Shown: positions 1-10,456 of the stretch, in pieces
How positions within the stretch are numbered: the stretch's first letter is position 1
Layout: each line of letters begins with the position of its first letter
Assembly: GCA_033725935.1 (NCBI GenBank)
Contig: MU867076.1
Location: forward strand, 186,001-250,000
Direction of reading: 5' to 3'
Length of the DNA: 64,000 nucleotides
Source: Cladorrhinum sp. PSN259
Lineage: Eukaryota > Ascomycota > Sordariomycetes > Sordariales > Podosporaceae
Translations under genes and position numbers: made by a program
The notes under the pieces: model-generated
Database searches by the model: none
What the model saw: only the letters and a program-made list of their open reading frames with translations
Told to the model about the DNA's origin: nothing

Positions 1-439
1 CGGCAAAGGCTGCCGTCACCTTTTCTCCTGCCAGCGAAATGGACGACATTTTCTTGCCATAACGCAAGTCAATCCCCGTCTTGAGCATTTCCAACCAAGG
101 TCTGCGTCTGATTCGCATGCTGTAAGGGGTAGGGATTTTAGTGATGACTTCTCCCGTCTTGCCATTGTATATGTTGAATGTCTCATCGCGCGATGCTTCG
201 AACGTGGGATCGGTTTGTGTTGATTGGACGAGCGCGTGGAGTTCGGCAGGGAGACATTCTTGTAGGCGGGACTGAGCTTAGTAGATACTAAAGTTCCAGT
301 CGCGCGGGCGGGACGTGGGCGAGGCGTCTTGTTCGAAGACAGTCGCTGGTATGCCGGCTTTTCTGAGCACTTGAGCGATAAGAAGCCCCGCCGAGCCTGC
401 TCCGATGATCAAGACTCTTTGTGCCGGTTTAGCGCTCAT
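1..439 (-). pseudogene. FAD-dependent monooxygenase, N-terminal part, interrupted by a stop
   Basis: The minus-strand reading starts with ATG at 439-437 and gives MSAKPAQRVLIIGAGSAGLL, a classic GxGxxG Rossmann motif for FAD, followed by an acidic end of the second strand (VFEQD) as in fungal PHBH-type monooxygenases. After 53 codons the frame meets TAA at 280-278, just after RDWNFSIY, where homologues usually have Trp in the pattern IYWAQ. The same frame then stays open to the window edge with family-like sequence (AQSRLQECLPAELH, then RIRRRPWLEMLK). No plausible intron removes the stop: the only GT-AG pair around it would be 17 nt. I read this as a gene killed by a nonsense change, with the rest beyond the left edge. 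A sequencing error cannot be excluded. Confidence 0.75.
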
Positions 440-1205
440 GATGGTTTCCAATATCTAGTGCATGATAGGGTACGTAGAATAGGATGAGAAATTTGCCGCT
501 TGTATGCGGGGTAGCAAGGTCTACCACTGATCTTACGTGGTCTTTTTATTCCCTAAAGGTTCCTGCAGCATGGGAACTCGGACCAATATGCAGCTCGACC
601 ACCCCTTTCACTGGTTGTTTTATGTTGATTGGGTCCTCGTGTACTATACATCTACTAGGAATTCTCCTCACGTCAACAAGGCTTACGTTAGCTTCTAGGC
701 ATAACAATCTCGGCAGTTTGCTTTTGTTTAGTTGCCTTAACGAAGGCAAGGCTGTGATACCTCTATACGTTGTAAACCCCGGAAGACAAACTGTTAATTT
801 CTCGCGGTTGTGGGTACTACTACCCTAACTACGTCGATGTCGTTTTCTTTCTCAATTCTGCCCAGCAGGCACTAGAGCATTGCAGCGCTCCATCCTCGTT
901 GCAAACTCAACCCGTTGGCGACTACGGTGTCCCATACATGTTGCCATTCTGGAATCTTTCTGGTAAACTGCGCCGTCTTGCATCTTGCGTTCCAGAACGA
1001 ATGGAAACTCTGGGGTTTGCATTCGATGATATCCGATTGGTAGCGGTCTTTCCATGACTTACTCTATCCAGAAGAGGGGTTTCAAGCAATTTCATCCACT
1101 TGCATACCACCACTATTGCAAAGGCCCAAAAGAACCGTGGTTTCAACAAGACCTAGAACAGGCATATGCATTTCGCATTTACGGCGGACTTTTTGTTGCC
1201 ACAAC
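440..1205. other. Intergenic, no gene recognised
   Basis: Only short overlapping frames without family resemblance are present. A minus frame at about 922-1149 contains a hydrophobic stretch but nothing I recognise. Confidence 0.5.
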
Positions 1206-1389
1206 ACGTCAGAGAATATAACCTGCCCCCGCCCCCGGGGCGGGGGGGGGCGGGGGGGGGGGGGGGGGGGGCGGGGGGGGGGGGGGCGGGGGGGGGGGGG
1301 GCGGGGGGGGGGGGCGGGGGCGGCGGGGGGGGGGGGGGCGGCGGCCNNNNNNNNNNTTTTTTTAAAAAAAAAAAAAAAAATTATTTTAT

Positions 1390-1430
<41 letters not shown>

Positions 1431-1466
1431 AAAAAAAAAAAACCACCCCCCCCCCCCCCCCCCCCC
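1206..1466. other. Assembly gap with homopolymer artefact
   Basis: Ten N bases at 1347-1356 are flanked by about 130 bases of nearly pure G (with scattered C) on the left and by T, A and C homopolymer runs on the right. Such a mixture looks like low-quality read ends extended into a gap, not biological sequence. Reading frames running through it (poly-Gly, poly-Pro, poly-Lys) are meaningless. The real distance between the flanks is unknown, and the 5' end of the next gene lies right against it. Confidence 0.85.
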
Positions 1467-1478
1467 AAACATTACATC

Positions 1479-4400
1479 ATGGACAGGACGCCAAAGTTCG
1501 AACGTTACACGGTGGTCTGGATATGCCCGCAAGTAGCTGTCAGGACGGCTGCGATAAGGATTTTGGATGATAAGCATGGCTCAGCTACGATTTTTCCAGA
1601 TGGCGACGACGAATCATGCGTACTTGGCGTCATCTCGGGCTTCCATGTTATCATTACCGGGATCCCACAGCCAGACGATGGACCGGAGACTTGGGCATCC
1701 GCAATCATGACCAGGATGCGAGCGTCATTCCCAAACATAGAATTCGGCATGCTGATCTGTACCGGCGGGGGTGTTCCCGGTAACACTGGCAATGGCACGA
1801 TACAACTCGGAGACGTTGTAGTCAGTCGGCCCTCAGATGGACATTCGGGCGCGTTGCTTTATGATGCCGGAAAGGCGCAGGCTGGCCGGTTCGAATGCAC
1901 CGGTTATTTACCTAAACCACCCGAGAGCGTCCTTGCCGCCGCTGAAGAACTAACAGCAAAATGTAACAAGGGCGAGAACAGCTCTCTACTTCTCGAGGGT
2001 ATCATGAAAGTCGGTAATGCCGGGGTCTCCCACCAAGAATGCTATCATCTCAGTCAACGCCAAACTCAGCATCCTTCTATCCACGAAGTCAACAGCAACC
2101 CGCGCATTGCTATTCACCGGGGTACAGTTGCCTCTGGAGAACTAGAAATTCAGAGTGCTGCAATTAGGGACCGACTCGCCGAAAACTATCAGATCCTCTC
2201 CTTTGAGATGGGGGCGGCCAGACACTTTCAGGATCTTCCTTGCGTTGTTATCCAAGGGATTACACATCACTGTGACTCTCAGACGTCAGATAGCGTGTAC
2301 CAGGATCTGGTGGCGGTGGCAGTTTCCTATGGAAGACAACTACTAGCCCATATCGTCAGTGATATGGAACAAATGTATGTACTTGAACAAGGTACTTCAT
2401 TGCTTGAACTACTATCCCCTCAAAGAATAAAAGATGTGGGATGAAATGAAATTGGTACCTATCGCTAACACAGCTAATCTCTCCAGATCCAGCTCCCGTG
2501 AATTAGAACAGGCCCCCGAGGAAGCTCCTGGCCGGCGTGAGGAGTTTATCGACTGGCTGACACCAATCAATTTCGAAGCTTGCCAAACTCATCATACCAG
2601 GATGGGGCATCTAGGAGCAGGTCAATGGCTCTTGAATTTCAACGAATACCAATCCTGGGTAAAAGGCTCCGGTCAGGCCCTGTTCTTGCCAGGAGCACAA
2701 GGATCCGGGAAGACGCTCCTTGCGTCCACCGTCGTCGAAGATTTGAAATCACGATTCTGGGCGGACAGAAACGTGGGAATCGCATATTTCTATTTGGACT
2801 CTCAGTGCCGTGAGGAACAGAAGAAACCCGAAGACCTGCTCCTGAGCCTGGTGAAGCAACTTCTGCAACGCAAACGGAAATTGCCCCACGCCATAGAGGA
2901 TGATCTGTTCTCGCACTATACCTATTCGGACAAACCCCGTTGGCTAGAACCTGACTGGCTTGACGTCTTGGAGCTTCTTCGCTTGACAGTCAGGGAATTC
3001 TCGCAAGTTTTCGTGGTTGTGGATGCCCTGGATGACTGTATCGCTAGCTGTCGAAAGGCATTCGTGAGAGAGCTCCGAAAGCTCCAAGCGCGATACGCAG
3101 TGAACATTTTCGCGACGTCAAGGTATGCTGCAGATCTTACTGGGCAGTTTCATGACGCTGTGCAGTTGGACATTCTCACGGCGGACGAGGACCTGCGGGC
3201 ATTTGTAGCTGAAAACATGCCCCGTCTGCCGTCATTTGTCCGAGCTAGTGATGTTCTTCAGGCTGAGATCCTCTCTAAAGTTGTCAGTTCGGCGAATAGA
3301 AGGTCTGTAATCAGCTCAAGACCGTAGGACCAAGTTAGGCTACTGACTGTTTCCCAGTTTTCTGTTGGCCAAGTTTTCTCTGGATTCCCTTACTCGAGCG
3401 ACTTCGGCCGAGGAGGTTGCCAATATTCTAGGGCACTTCGATACTGCCAGTGGTTCCGAAACCTATGATCTTGCCTACAATGTCATCATGGACCAAGTTA
3501 TGGGCCAGACTCGACAACGGGCAGATTTGGCCAGGAAAGTTCTTTCCTGGCTTACGTTTGCCACGAGGCACCTCTCTGTATCGGAGCTGAGACATGCGTT
3601 GGCTGTTGATTTGGGCGGCTCCAACACCTTCACAGACAACCAACCCTACATTACAGACATGATTTCGGTGTGTGGTGGGTTGGCCACTTTCGATCCCGAG
3701 AGTGGCATCATCCGTTTGGAACACCGCACAGCACGAAGTTATCTGAGACGTACGCGGGATAAATACCTCCGAGGTGGAGAAGACGATATGGGAATGGCAT
3801 GCGTCGCATATCTCTCACTTGAAAAGTTCGAGCGTGGGGTCTGCGAAACCGACCGAGAACTTGGAATGAGGCTGCAGTTGAACCCCTTCTACGCGTATGC
3901 GGCCCAGAACTGGAGTCGCCATTCCTGCGAGATCTATCCTCTGCCCAAGAAAATGATTGATTTCATCACCTCCACACCCAGGATGATGGCAGCGTGCCAA
4001 GCGGCCATGGTGGCTTCCTTGAGCACAGGTACGAAGTTTGCTAGGCATAGCCAAGGGTTTCCCTCAAAGACGAGCGCACTGCACTTCGCAGCATACGCCG
4101 GAGCAAAGAGTGTGATCCAATCGTTTATCGGCGACGAGGCGGCCTTCTTCGAGAAAGATGGTCACGGCCATACACCGCTTTCAAGGGCGGCAGCAAGAGG
4201 ATTCCATTCCACAGTCGAGCTGCTGCTTCGGGATCACCATGTTGACATAAACTCAAGAGAACACTCGGGTCGGACTCCCCTGTCTCTTGCGGCAGGGGAT
4301 GGCCACGCCAGAGTCGTCGAAACGCTGCTCAGGTACGGTGCTAATCCGAACCTCAAAGATGTGAAAAAGGGGGACCCGCTGTGGTACGCCACGCAAGGCC

Positions 4401-7400
4401 GCCACGCGACGGTAGTTCGGCTGCTACTGGGAAGAGATCTCGCAGACGTGAACCCAAGCATATCGCGCCCAAACGCCATGCAGCTTCATGGACGCCTCGA
4501 ATACGAAACTCCGGCATTGACTGCTGCCAAGCAAGGAGACGTGGATGTCGTCCGACTTCTGTTGGACCAGCAAGGCATAAACCCACACGCCAAGTACAAG
4601 ATACATTTCCCTTGTGAAGCTACGGATTCCAGAAGGTTCGGATTGTCCGAGCTATACAGGGAAACCACCGCTCTTGGCTTATCGATAGAGCAAGGGTATG
4701 AAGACGTGGTGGAGCTAATTCTCAAGCACAACGGCCCTGACCCGGATGGGGAGAGCGACTGGTCGGGCACCAAGTTGCTATTCCAGGCGGCCGCCCAAGG
4801 GAGCGATAGGATAGCTAGGCTGCTGCTCACCCAACATGCAGTGGACCCGAATGTGCGTGGGGAATGGAATAGGACTCCCCTGATGGCGGCGGCATGGGGC
4901 GGCCATAATAGCCTGGTGCAGCTGCTGCTGGACACGGAAGATATCGATCCAAATGTCACCGAAAAAGACGGCAATACGGCACTTTCAGGCGCCGCACAAC
5001 GAGGAAATGAAGTTGTAGTTAGCACCCTATTGAAGGAGTCAAACGTCGAGCCAGACATCAAAGATGGCAATGGCCGGACGCCTCTATCACTGGCTGCCGA
5101 AAGAGCACACGAAGCGGTCATGGATCGACTGCTCAAGAGCGAAGGCGTCAACGCGGACAGCAGAGATATCAATGGTCGAACCCCCCTATCATGGGCTACA
5201 GCCCCTGAGGATGAATGGGACAAGGAAGTGGACCATCGAGGAGCAGTTCTGCAACTGCTCACGACTGGCCGAGTCAATCCGGACTCACGGGATCGGGATG
5301 GGAGGACGCCCTTGTCGTATGCGTCAGCGGGAGGCCAGCTCGAATTGATCAAGCAGCTCCTGAACCATCCCAGGGTAGACCCGAACACGAAGGATAAGCG
5401 TGGATGGACGCCCCTTCTATGGGCCGCCGCTCACGGACACGACGAGGTTGTGGCTTATCTCCTCGACACACCAACGGTGGATGTGAATTCCCGCTGCTAT
5501 ACCCGGAAGACTGCGCTATCATATGCTGCCGCCAATGGGCACGAAGCTGTGGTCAGGACCTTGCTTTTGAATCAAGGTATCAACGCCAATCATAAAGACG
5601 ATTTTGGCTCGACGCCTATGGCGGAGGCTGCCAAAGCTGGCCATGCAGCGATCATCAAGCAGATACTCCTCCTTGGCAAGTCTCACGAGGTGGACCCCAA
5701 CACTCAAGGCAACGGAAAGGAAACCCCTTTGTTGATAGCGTCAGATAGAGGGCATGACGCGGTCGTAAACGTGCTCTTGGACGCCAAAGGGATCAGGCCA
5801 GAGTTGAAGGACACACTCGGCCGGACGCCGCTCGCTGTTGCAGCCTCAAGAGGACACGCAGAGATAGTCAAGCGGCTCGTTGCCGTGGACGGAATCAACC
5901 CCGACTCTAAGGATAAAGAGGGCAGAACTCCACTCTCGCGCGCTGCTGAGGGAGCTCACGTGGGCGTAGTCCGGCAGCTGCTTGCTCTCGAAGGCATTGG
6001 CGTGGACCGAAGGGATACACGTGGGCGATCACCACTGTCATGGGCTATCGACCCTGGTTTCGAACCTTATCACCTTCCAGAAGGGTGGAGCGGCGATAAT
6101 ATGAGCGATAGAATGGAAGTGGTCAAGCGATTGCTGCGGATGGATGCTGTCGACCCAAATGCCATCGATAGCGAGGGCCTTACTCCCCTGATAAGGGCAA
6201 GGGGTACCGATAGCAGCGGTGAGATGGAAAGATTGCTTCGTAGTAGGAAGGACCTGCATCGTAATTGCCATAGGGCACGTGCAGCGTACGGGAGATTTCG
6301 CGGCCCCACCCTTCTTTCTACCATGGTAGTTGTAGACCAAGAGGCTGACCAGCTATCGGACGACATGGACGAAATCGAAACCAGCTCTGACATTGCATCT
6401 CACGATGCAGAGGAAACCGAGGAAGAAGAGCACGAGGGAGAAGAGCACGAAGAAGACGAAGGACTGTGCCCCAGATGCAAAAAGATTGATTTGGAAAAGG
6501 AACTCTCTCCCCTTTTCATTGACAGAAACAGACATCGCACAATCGCAAAATTGGGCAAGGTGGACGAGACTTGGTGCCAGAGACGATGCGCATTCTGTCG
6601 ACTTATCGCGACGATACGCCCCGGGATTCATGATGCCCATGTTTCGTCCCCGAACGGCGGTATATCCTCGGACGATGTTTCATTCACCACCGATAGTGAA
6701 TTTTCAACCACCAACAGTAATCGGTTCAGGGATAGAAGACACTTACTTCAAGTCGTTTCAAGCACTACCGATTGGCTTTGCCAGGATCCGCATCCGAACC
6801 TACTGAGGCGTTTCGAATCTCCTTGGATCGACACGGTCTTTCTTGGGGTCGCTCCAGGCTATAGCAGCCTGCCGAACACAGGATACATTAGCCTTGTTGG
6901 GTCAAACTGCCCGGAGGGGTCGCGTGCTGTTACCGTTCCAATGCTACGTGCCGACCGGATCGACTTCCGTGTCGCAAGGGGATGGATCAAATGCTGCCAA
7001 AAAGCTCATTACGGGTACCAGTGCAACCCCGATGCTATCGAACCAGTACCAAATCTGCGCCTCATCGAATGCAGCACCCGCAAGATAGTCACACCGGACT
7101 CGGCTGTTCCATTCGTTGCCCTGAGCTATGTGTGGGGTCCGCCTGTCGCGGTTCCTGACCGGATGGACCACGGCCTGGTTGAGGAAGCTGAGCAAGTCGT
7201 TCAAGATGCAATCCGCGCGACGCTGGCCCTCGGATACTCATACCTGTGGGTTGACCGCCATTGCATAGCAAGAGAAGACGAATTTGTCAGGAATGAGCAA
7301 CTCAACAATATGCACCTTGTGTACCTGGGTGCCGAGGTGACCATTATAGCCGCCGCTGGAAAGGACTCTTCTTTTGGTCTCCCAGGCGTCGGTCCGTGCG

Positions 7401-8539
7401 CCAGAGTCTCTCGGCCATGCATCCCAGTGAAAGGGAGCATCCTTACGTCCATTCCTCCTAGTCCGTCTCAAATAATTCGGTCGTCCACGTGGGCCACGAG
7501 AGCGTGGACATACCAGGAAGGGATGTTGGCCCGACGTAGGCTCTTCTTCACCGAACACGAACTCTCATTTGAGTGCGATGGAATGGTGTGCAGGGAAGCG
7601 ATTAAGCTGCCTCCTGACCTCCAAGAGAATTTTCACACCTCCAATCCGCGGCTGCAATCCAAGGAGCGGTGTTTTGGAAGGATCCAAAATATATTCGCGG
7701 CTCATTCCTACAACCCCGACTCGGACGCCGAGGCCATGTGCTGGATGATATGCGAGTACACAAGGAGATCCATAACGTACCAGCATGACATTCTCAACGC
7801 CATGCTCGGCATCCTCCAAAGATTTGCCAACTTGGACTTGCCGACATACCACCTCGGTGGTGTCCCGATATTCATTACCCACGCCAAGATATTCGGGCTG
7901 AAGAGCAGCTTCCTCGAGGGATTCATCAAGGGCTTGTTTTGGAAGCTGGAACGGTATGGAAGTCGACGGCAAGGCTTCCCCAGTTGGTCGTGGACCGGGT
8001 GGATTGCCCCAGTGTCCTCCCTCTCTTACACCGGGAACCGTAAACTCAACCCCGAACATCTCGCAGTCGACGTTACCATCATCCCCGAAGAGGGGCTGCC
8101 GATGCACTGGAAAGAATACCAAAGACTCTGTCAGGCTGGAAAAATGTCTACAATTGGGCAATGCCCCATTCTAGAGATAACTTCGCCGGTGGCCATGATC
8201 TCACTCCGCCTGCCAGAATACGACGAACCCACTTCGGGCACCGATGAGTATAGGATGGATGCTAAGGAATGGCTCTGCACTGTGTGTGCAGGCAATGACA
8301 TTATGGAGGGCCCTTTCAGCCCGGCCAAGGATCCCAGTGACACAGAGTTCGAGCGCAAGCTCCATCAGGAAGAATGGCTGGGCATTGTCGTCGGGCATTA
8401 CCCGGGCGGTAAAACGTATCTTCTCATTGTGGAAGAGGAGCCAGCTAAAGGATACTGGGAACACATAGGCACCGCCGAACTCCATGAGAGTACACTTTGC
8501 GTGGATATGTTGGAACGACGGACAATTCAGCTTAGATAA
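1479..8539 (+). CDS. Giant NLR-like protein: PNP_UDP - NACHT - ankyrin repeats - HET (2297 aa)
   Basis: Model: exons 1479-2374, 2487-3302 and 3358-8539. Intron 1 has donor GTATGT, branch GCTAACA and acceptor TCCAG; intron 2 is 55 nt with branch CTGAC. Frames join exactly and give 2297 residues. Residues 1 to about 298 are a nucleoside-phosphorylase-like domain (YTVVWICPQ start, later CTGGGVPG). The NACHT NTPase follows, with Walker A GAQGSGKT at about 368-375 and Walker B VVVDALDD at about 475-482, then a winged-helix-like segment. About 20 ankyrin repeats occupy roughly 805-1535 (GRTPLSYA-type consensus). An acidic linker, a CPRC...CAFC cysteine segment (from about 1608) and a HET domain complete it; HET blocks are LSYVWG (1826), YLWVD (1866) and AWTYQE (1953). 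PNP-NACHT-ankyrin proteins are fungal NLR-like receptors and HET domains trigger incompatibility cell death. A HET domain at the C-terminal end is unusual. The start abuts the assembly gap but fits the usual domain start. Confidence 0.85.
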
Positions 8540-9172
8540 AAATGCCAGATCGACGTTGCCAACAAACTCTCTTTCATGGCCGCGTCTAGCGAGACCAGTA
8601 ACCGGGCACTGAGACCCTTGATTATCACAAACTACCAACTGCGCTAAAAAACAAAAAAAACAAAAAAAAAAACATGGTATTCAACAACTTACAGTCTTAT
8701 ATTTCCTCTTATATCTAAGCATATCCAATTCGGGATTATGAAGCTTGGACATTTGGAGCAGGGCATTGAAGCGCAAGTTGCTGGGGATTGTGACGAAACC
8801 AGTATTCCATGTTCAAAGACCCTCCCGAGGAACGTATGGCAAATAAGAAATCTACAAATCCGATCAGTCGAATCTCGCCAGCCTGTCGCTTCCTATTAAT
8901 TAAAGTATCCCACGGATGGATATCCTAGTCACATTCGATGCTCCGTTCATCGATCGAACGACCAAATACTTGGAGAACACGGTAATGTGAGGCCATTTCC
9001 CCCATTCTCAAAGCTTTGAGGGAAAGCTGATGAGAGGAACTTAAGTGGGCGGGGTTTGACAGACCTCTCCCTGGGAGCGAGAACCGGCGGGACAGGTGAT
9101 GAGGTTGGACAGTTACACATGTCGCGTGCACGCCCAACAGTGCCCCTTTGAGCCAACTAACTTTCCATTGAT
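8540..9172. other. Intergenic
   Basis: Contains an A-rich tract at about 8645-8673 downstream of the large gene. No gene recognised. Confidence 0.5.
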
Positions 9173-9516
9173 TTGGAACACCCCAATCGGCAGTCTATCC
9201 GGTACTCGCAGAAAGACCTGGATGGTGGTTATCCAAGTAATATGGATTGGTTCTGGAGAATAACATCCACACCGAGATCCCGCAAGAGAGCAATTGCCGA
9301 TCATCTAGATACGCTGACGAGCATGGGTAACCTAGCGTCGATATATAGCAACTATGGTCGGTGGGAAAAGGCTGAAAATCTGGAGGAGTAAGTGATGTAG
9401 ACTCGTAAAATTAAGCTTGGGGCCGATCACCAGGATACGCTGACGAGTATGGCTAACCTCGCTGTTATTTGGGAAAGTTAAGGCCGATGTGTAGATGCTT
9501 TTAGTAATAATAAAGA
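9173..9516 (+). pseudogene. Relic of kinesin-light-chain-type TPR repeats
   Basis: Two units of the pattern ADHxDTLTSMxNLA are visible, starting at about 9296 and 9422. They are exactly 126 nt (42 codons) apart in one frame, the period of the TPR repeats that end many fungal NB-ARC/NACHT proteins. The frame is broken three times: TAA at 9389-9391, TAG six bases later and TAA near 9480. Each falls where such repeats commonly carry Gln, so C to T changes (CAA/CAG to TAA/TAG) explain them. No NTPase domain remains upstream. This is probably the tail of a lost NLR-like gene; it lies between two intact ones. Confidence 0.7.
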
Positions 9517-9694
9517 ACTGTGCCTGATCTCACCCGTTGCTCGGCGTGACTCATAGGCTACAGCTAGCTAACGCCATCATCAAAAATGAAATGGCCGCCG
9601 AACGATTTGTCAAAAAAGTAAAAGGTAAAAGAAAGAAGACATGGAACTGAATTAGCAAAATATTTCTGATACCATTTTCGGCACCTACAAAAAA

Positions 9695-10273
9695 ATGGCC
9701 AAAAAGAAGCACCGCCAACCCCTTATTACCCCTATCACCCCTGACAACAACCAAGTAAACACCACTGGCACCACCGCCAGCGCACAAACTCCTCACACTC
9801 AAGTGTCCAACTCCGTAGCATGCATCATCCCTTCCTTCCTCTACCTCGCCCCTGTTTCCTCTACTTCGGCCAAATCAACTCCAGCACTCTCGGAGGCTCT
9901 CGGAATAACACACGTCCTTTCAATTGGCAAATCCCCTCTATCTCACTCGGAAGGAATCACGTACCTCCGTCTCAGTCTGCTGGACTCTGAAGACGCAGAT
10001 ATTATCCCTGTCATTGAAAAGGCATGCGAGTTTATTGATACTGTTGAGAAGGAGCCTAGCGGAAAAGTGTTGGTCCACTGCTCAGCGGCTATTTCGAGGT
10101 CACCTGCTGTCGTGGTTGGGTATTTAATTAACAGGAGAGGGATGAGAATGCAAGAGGCATTGGGAGTGGTGAAGGGTGCTAGGAGGGTGGTGGCTCCGAA
10201 TAAGGGATTTTTGGGGCAGTTGGAGGGGATGGAGAGCCACTTGTTTGGGGAAGGTGCAATGGAGGAAGGATGA
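9695..10273 (+). CDS. Dual-specificity protein phosphatase (192 aa)
   Basis: A single-exon gene of the small DSP family, which removes phosphate from Tyr and Ser/Thr. The P-loop signature HCxxxxxR is present as HCSAAISR with catalytic Cys129, and the acidic loop LSLLDSEDADI upstream supplies the general-acid Asp. The following VVVGYLINRRGM fits the usual helix. The length suits a bare catalytic domain with a Lys-rich, low-complexity N-terminus of about 40 residues, without a targeting domain. It lies 183 bases upstream of the NACHT-ankyrin gene on the same strand; a functional link is only positional. The ATG at 9695 is the first in frame. Confidence 0.88.
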   Translation: MAKKKHRQPLITPITPDNNQVNTTGTTASAQTPHTQVSNSVACIIPSFLYLAPVSSTSAKSTPALSEALGITHVLSIGKSPLSHSEGITYLRLSLLDSEDADIIPVIEKACEFIDTVEKEPSGKVLVHCSAAISRSPAVVVGYLINRRGMRMQEALGVVKGARRVVAPNKGFLGQLEGMESHLFGEGAMEEG

Positions 10274-10456
10274 AGAGTTTCAGTGATGAGGATGATTATG
10301 GCTAAGCGGCCCGTTAACCGCTCCTCCAATGGTATTCGTTTTCTTTCCCGCTACCTGGCGCCTCAGCTCGAGCGTGAACCCCGCATCCTCGTACTCCCCA
10401 ACTCAGCAACTACATGTATTGACTCTTCGATTCCCAATGCGTAGCCCGAAAACAGG

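Noticed and set aside
274..296. Intron to remove the stop in the monooxygenase
   Set aside because: The only GT-AG pair would be about 17 nt; removal also deletes conserved residues.
1116..1478. Upstream extension of the large NLR-HET frame with poly-Gly, poly-Lys and poly-Pro
   Set aside because: It runs through the assembly gap; the PNP domain starts naturally at the ATG at 1479.
4486..5388. 300-codon antisense frame opposite the ankyrin repeats
   Set aside because: Ser/Arg-rich periodic shadow of the ankyrin consensus; no domain.
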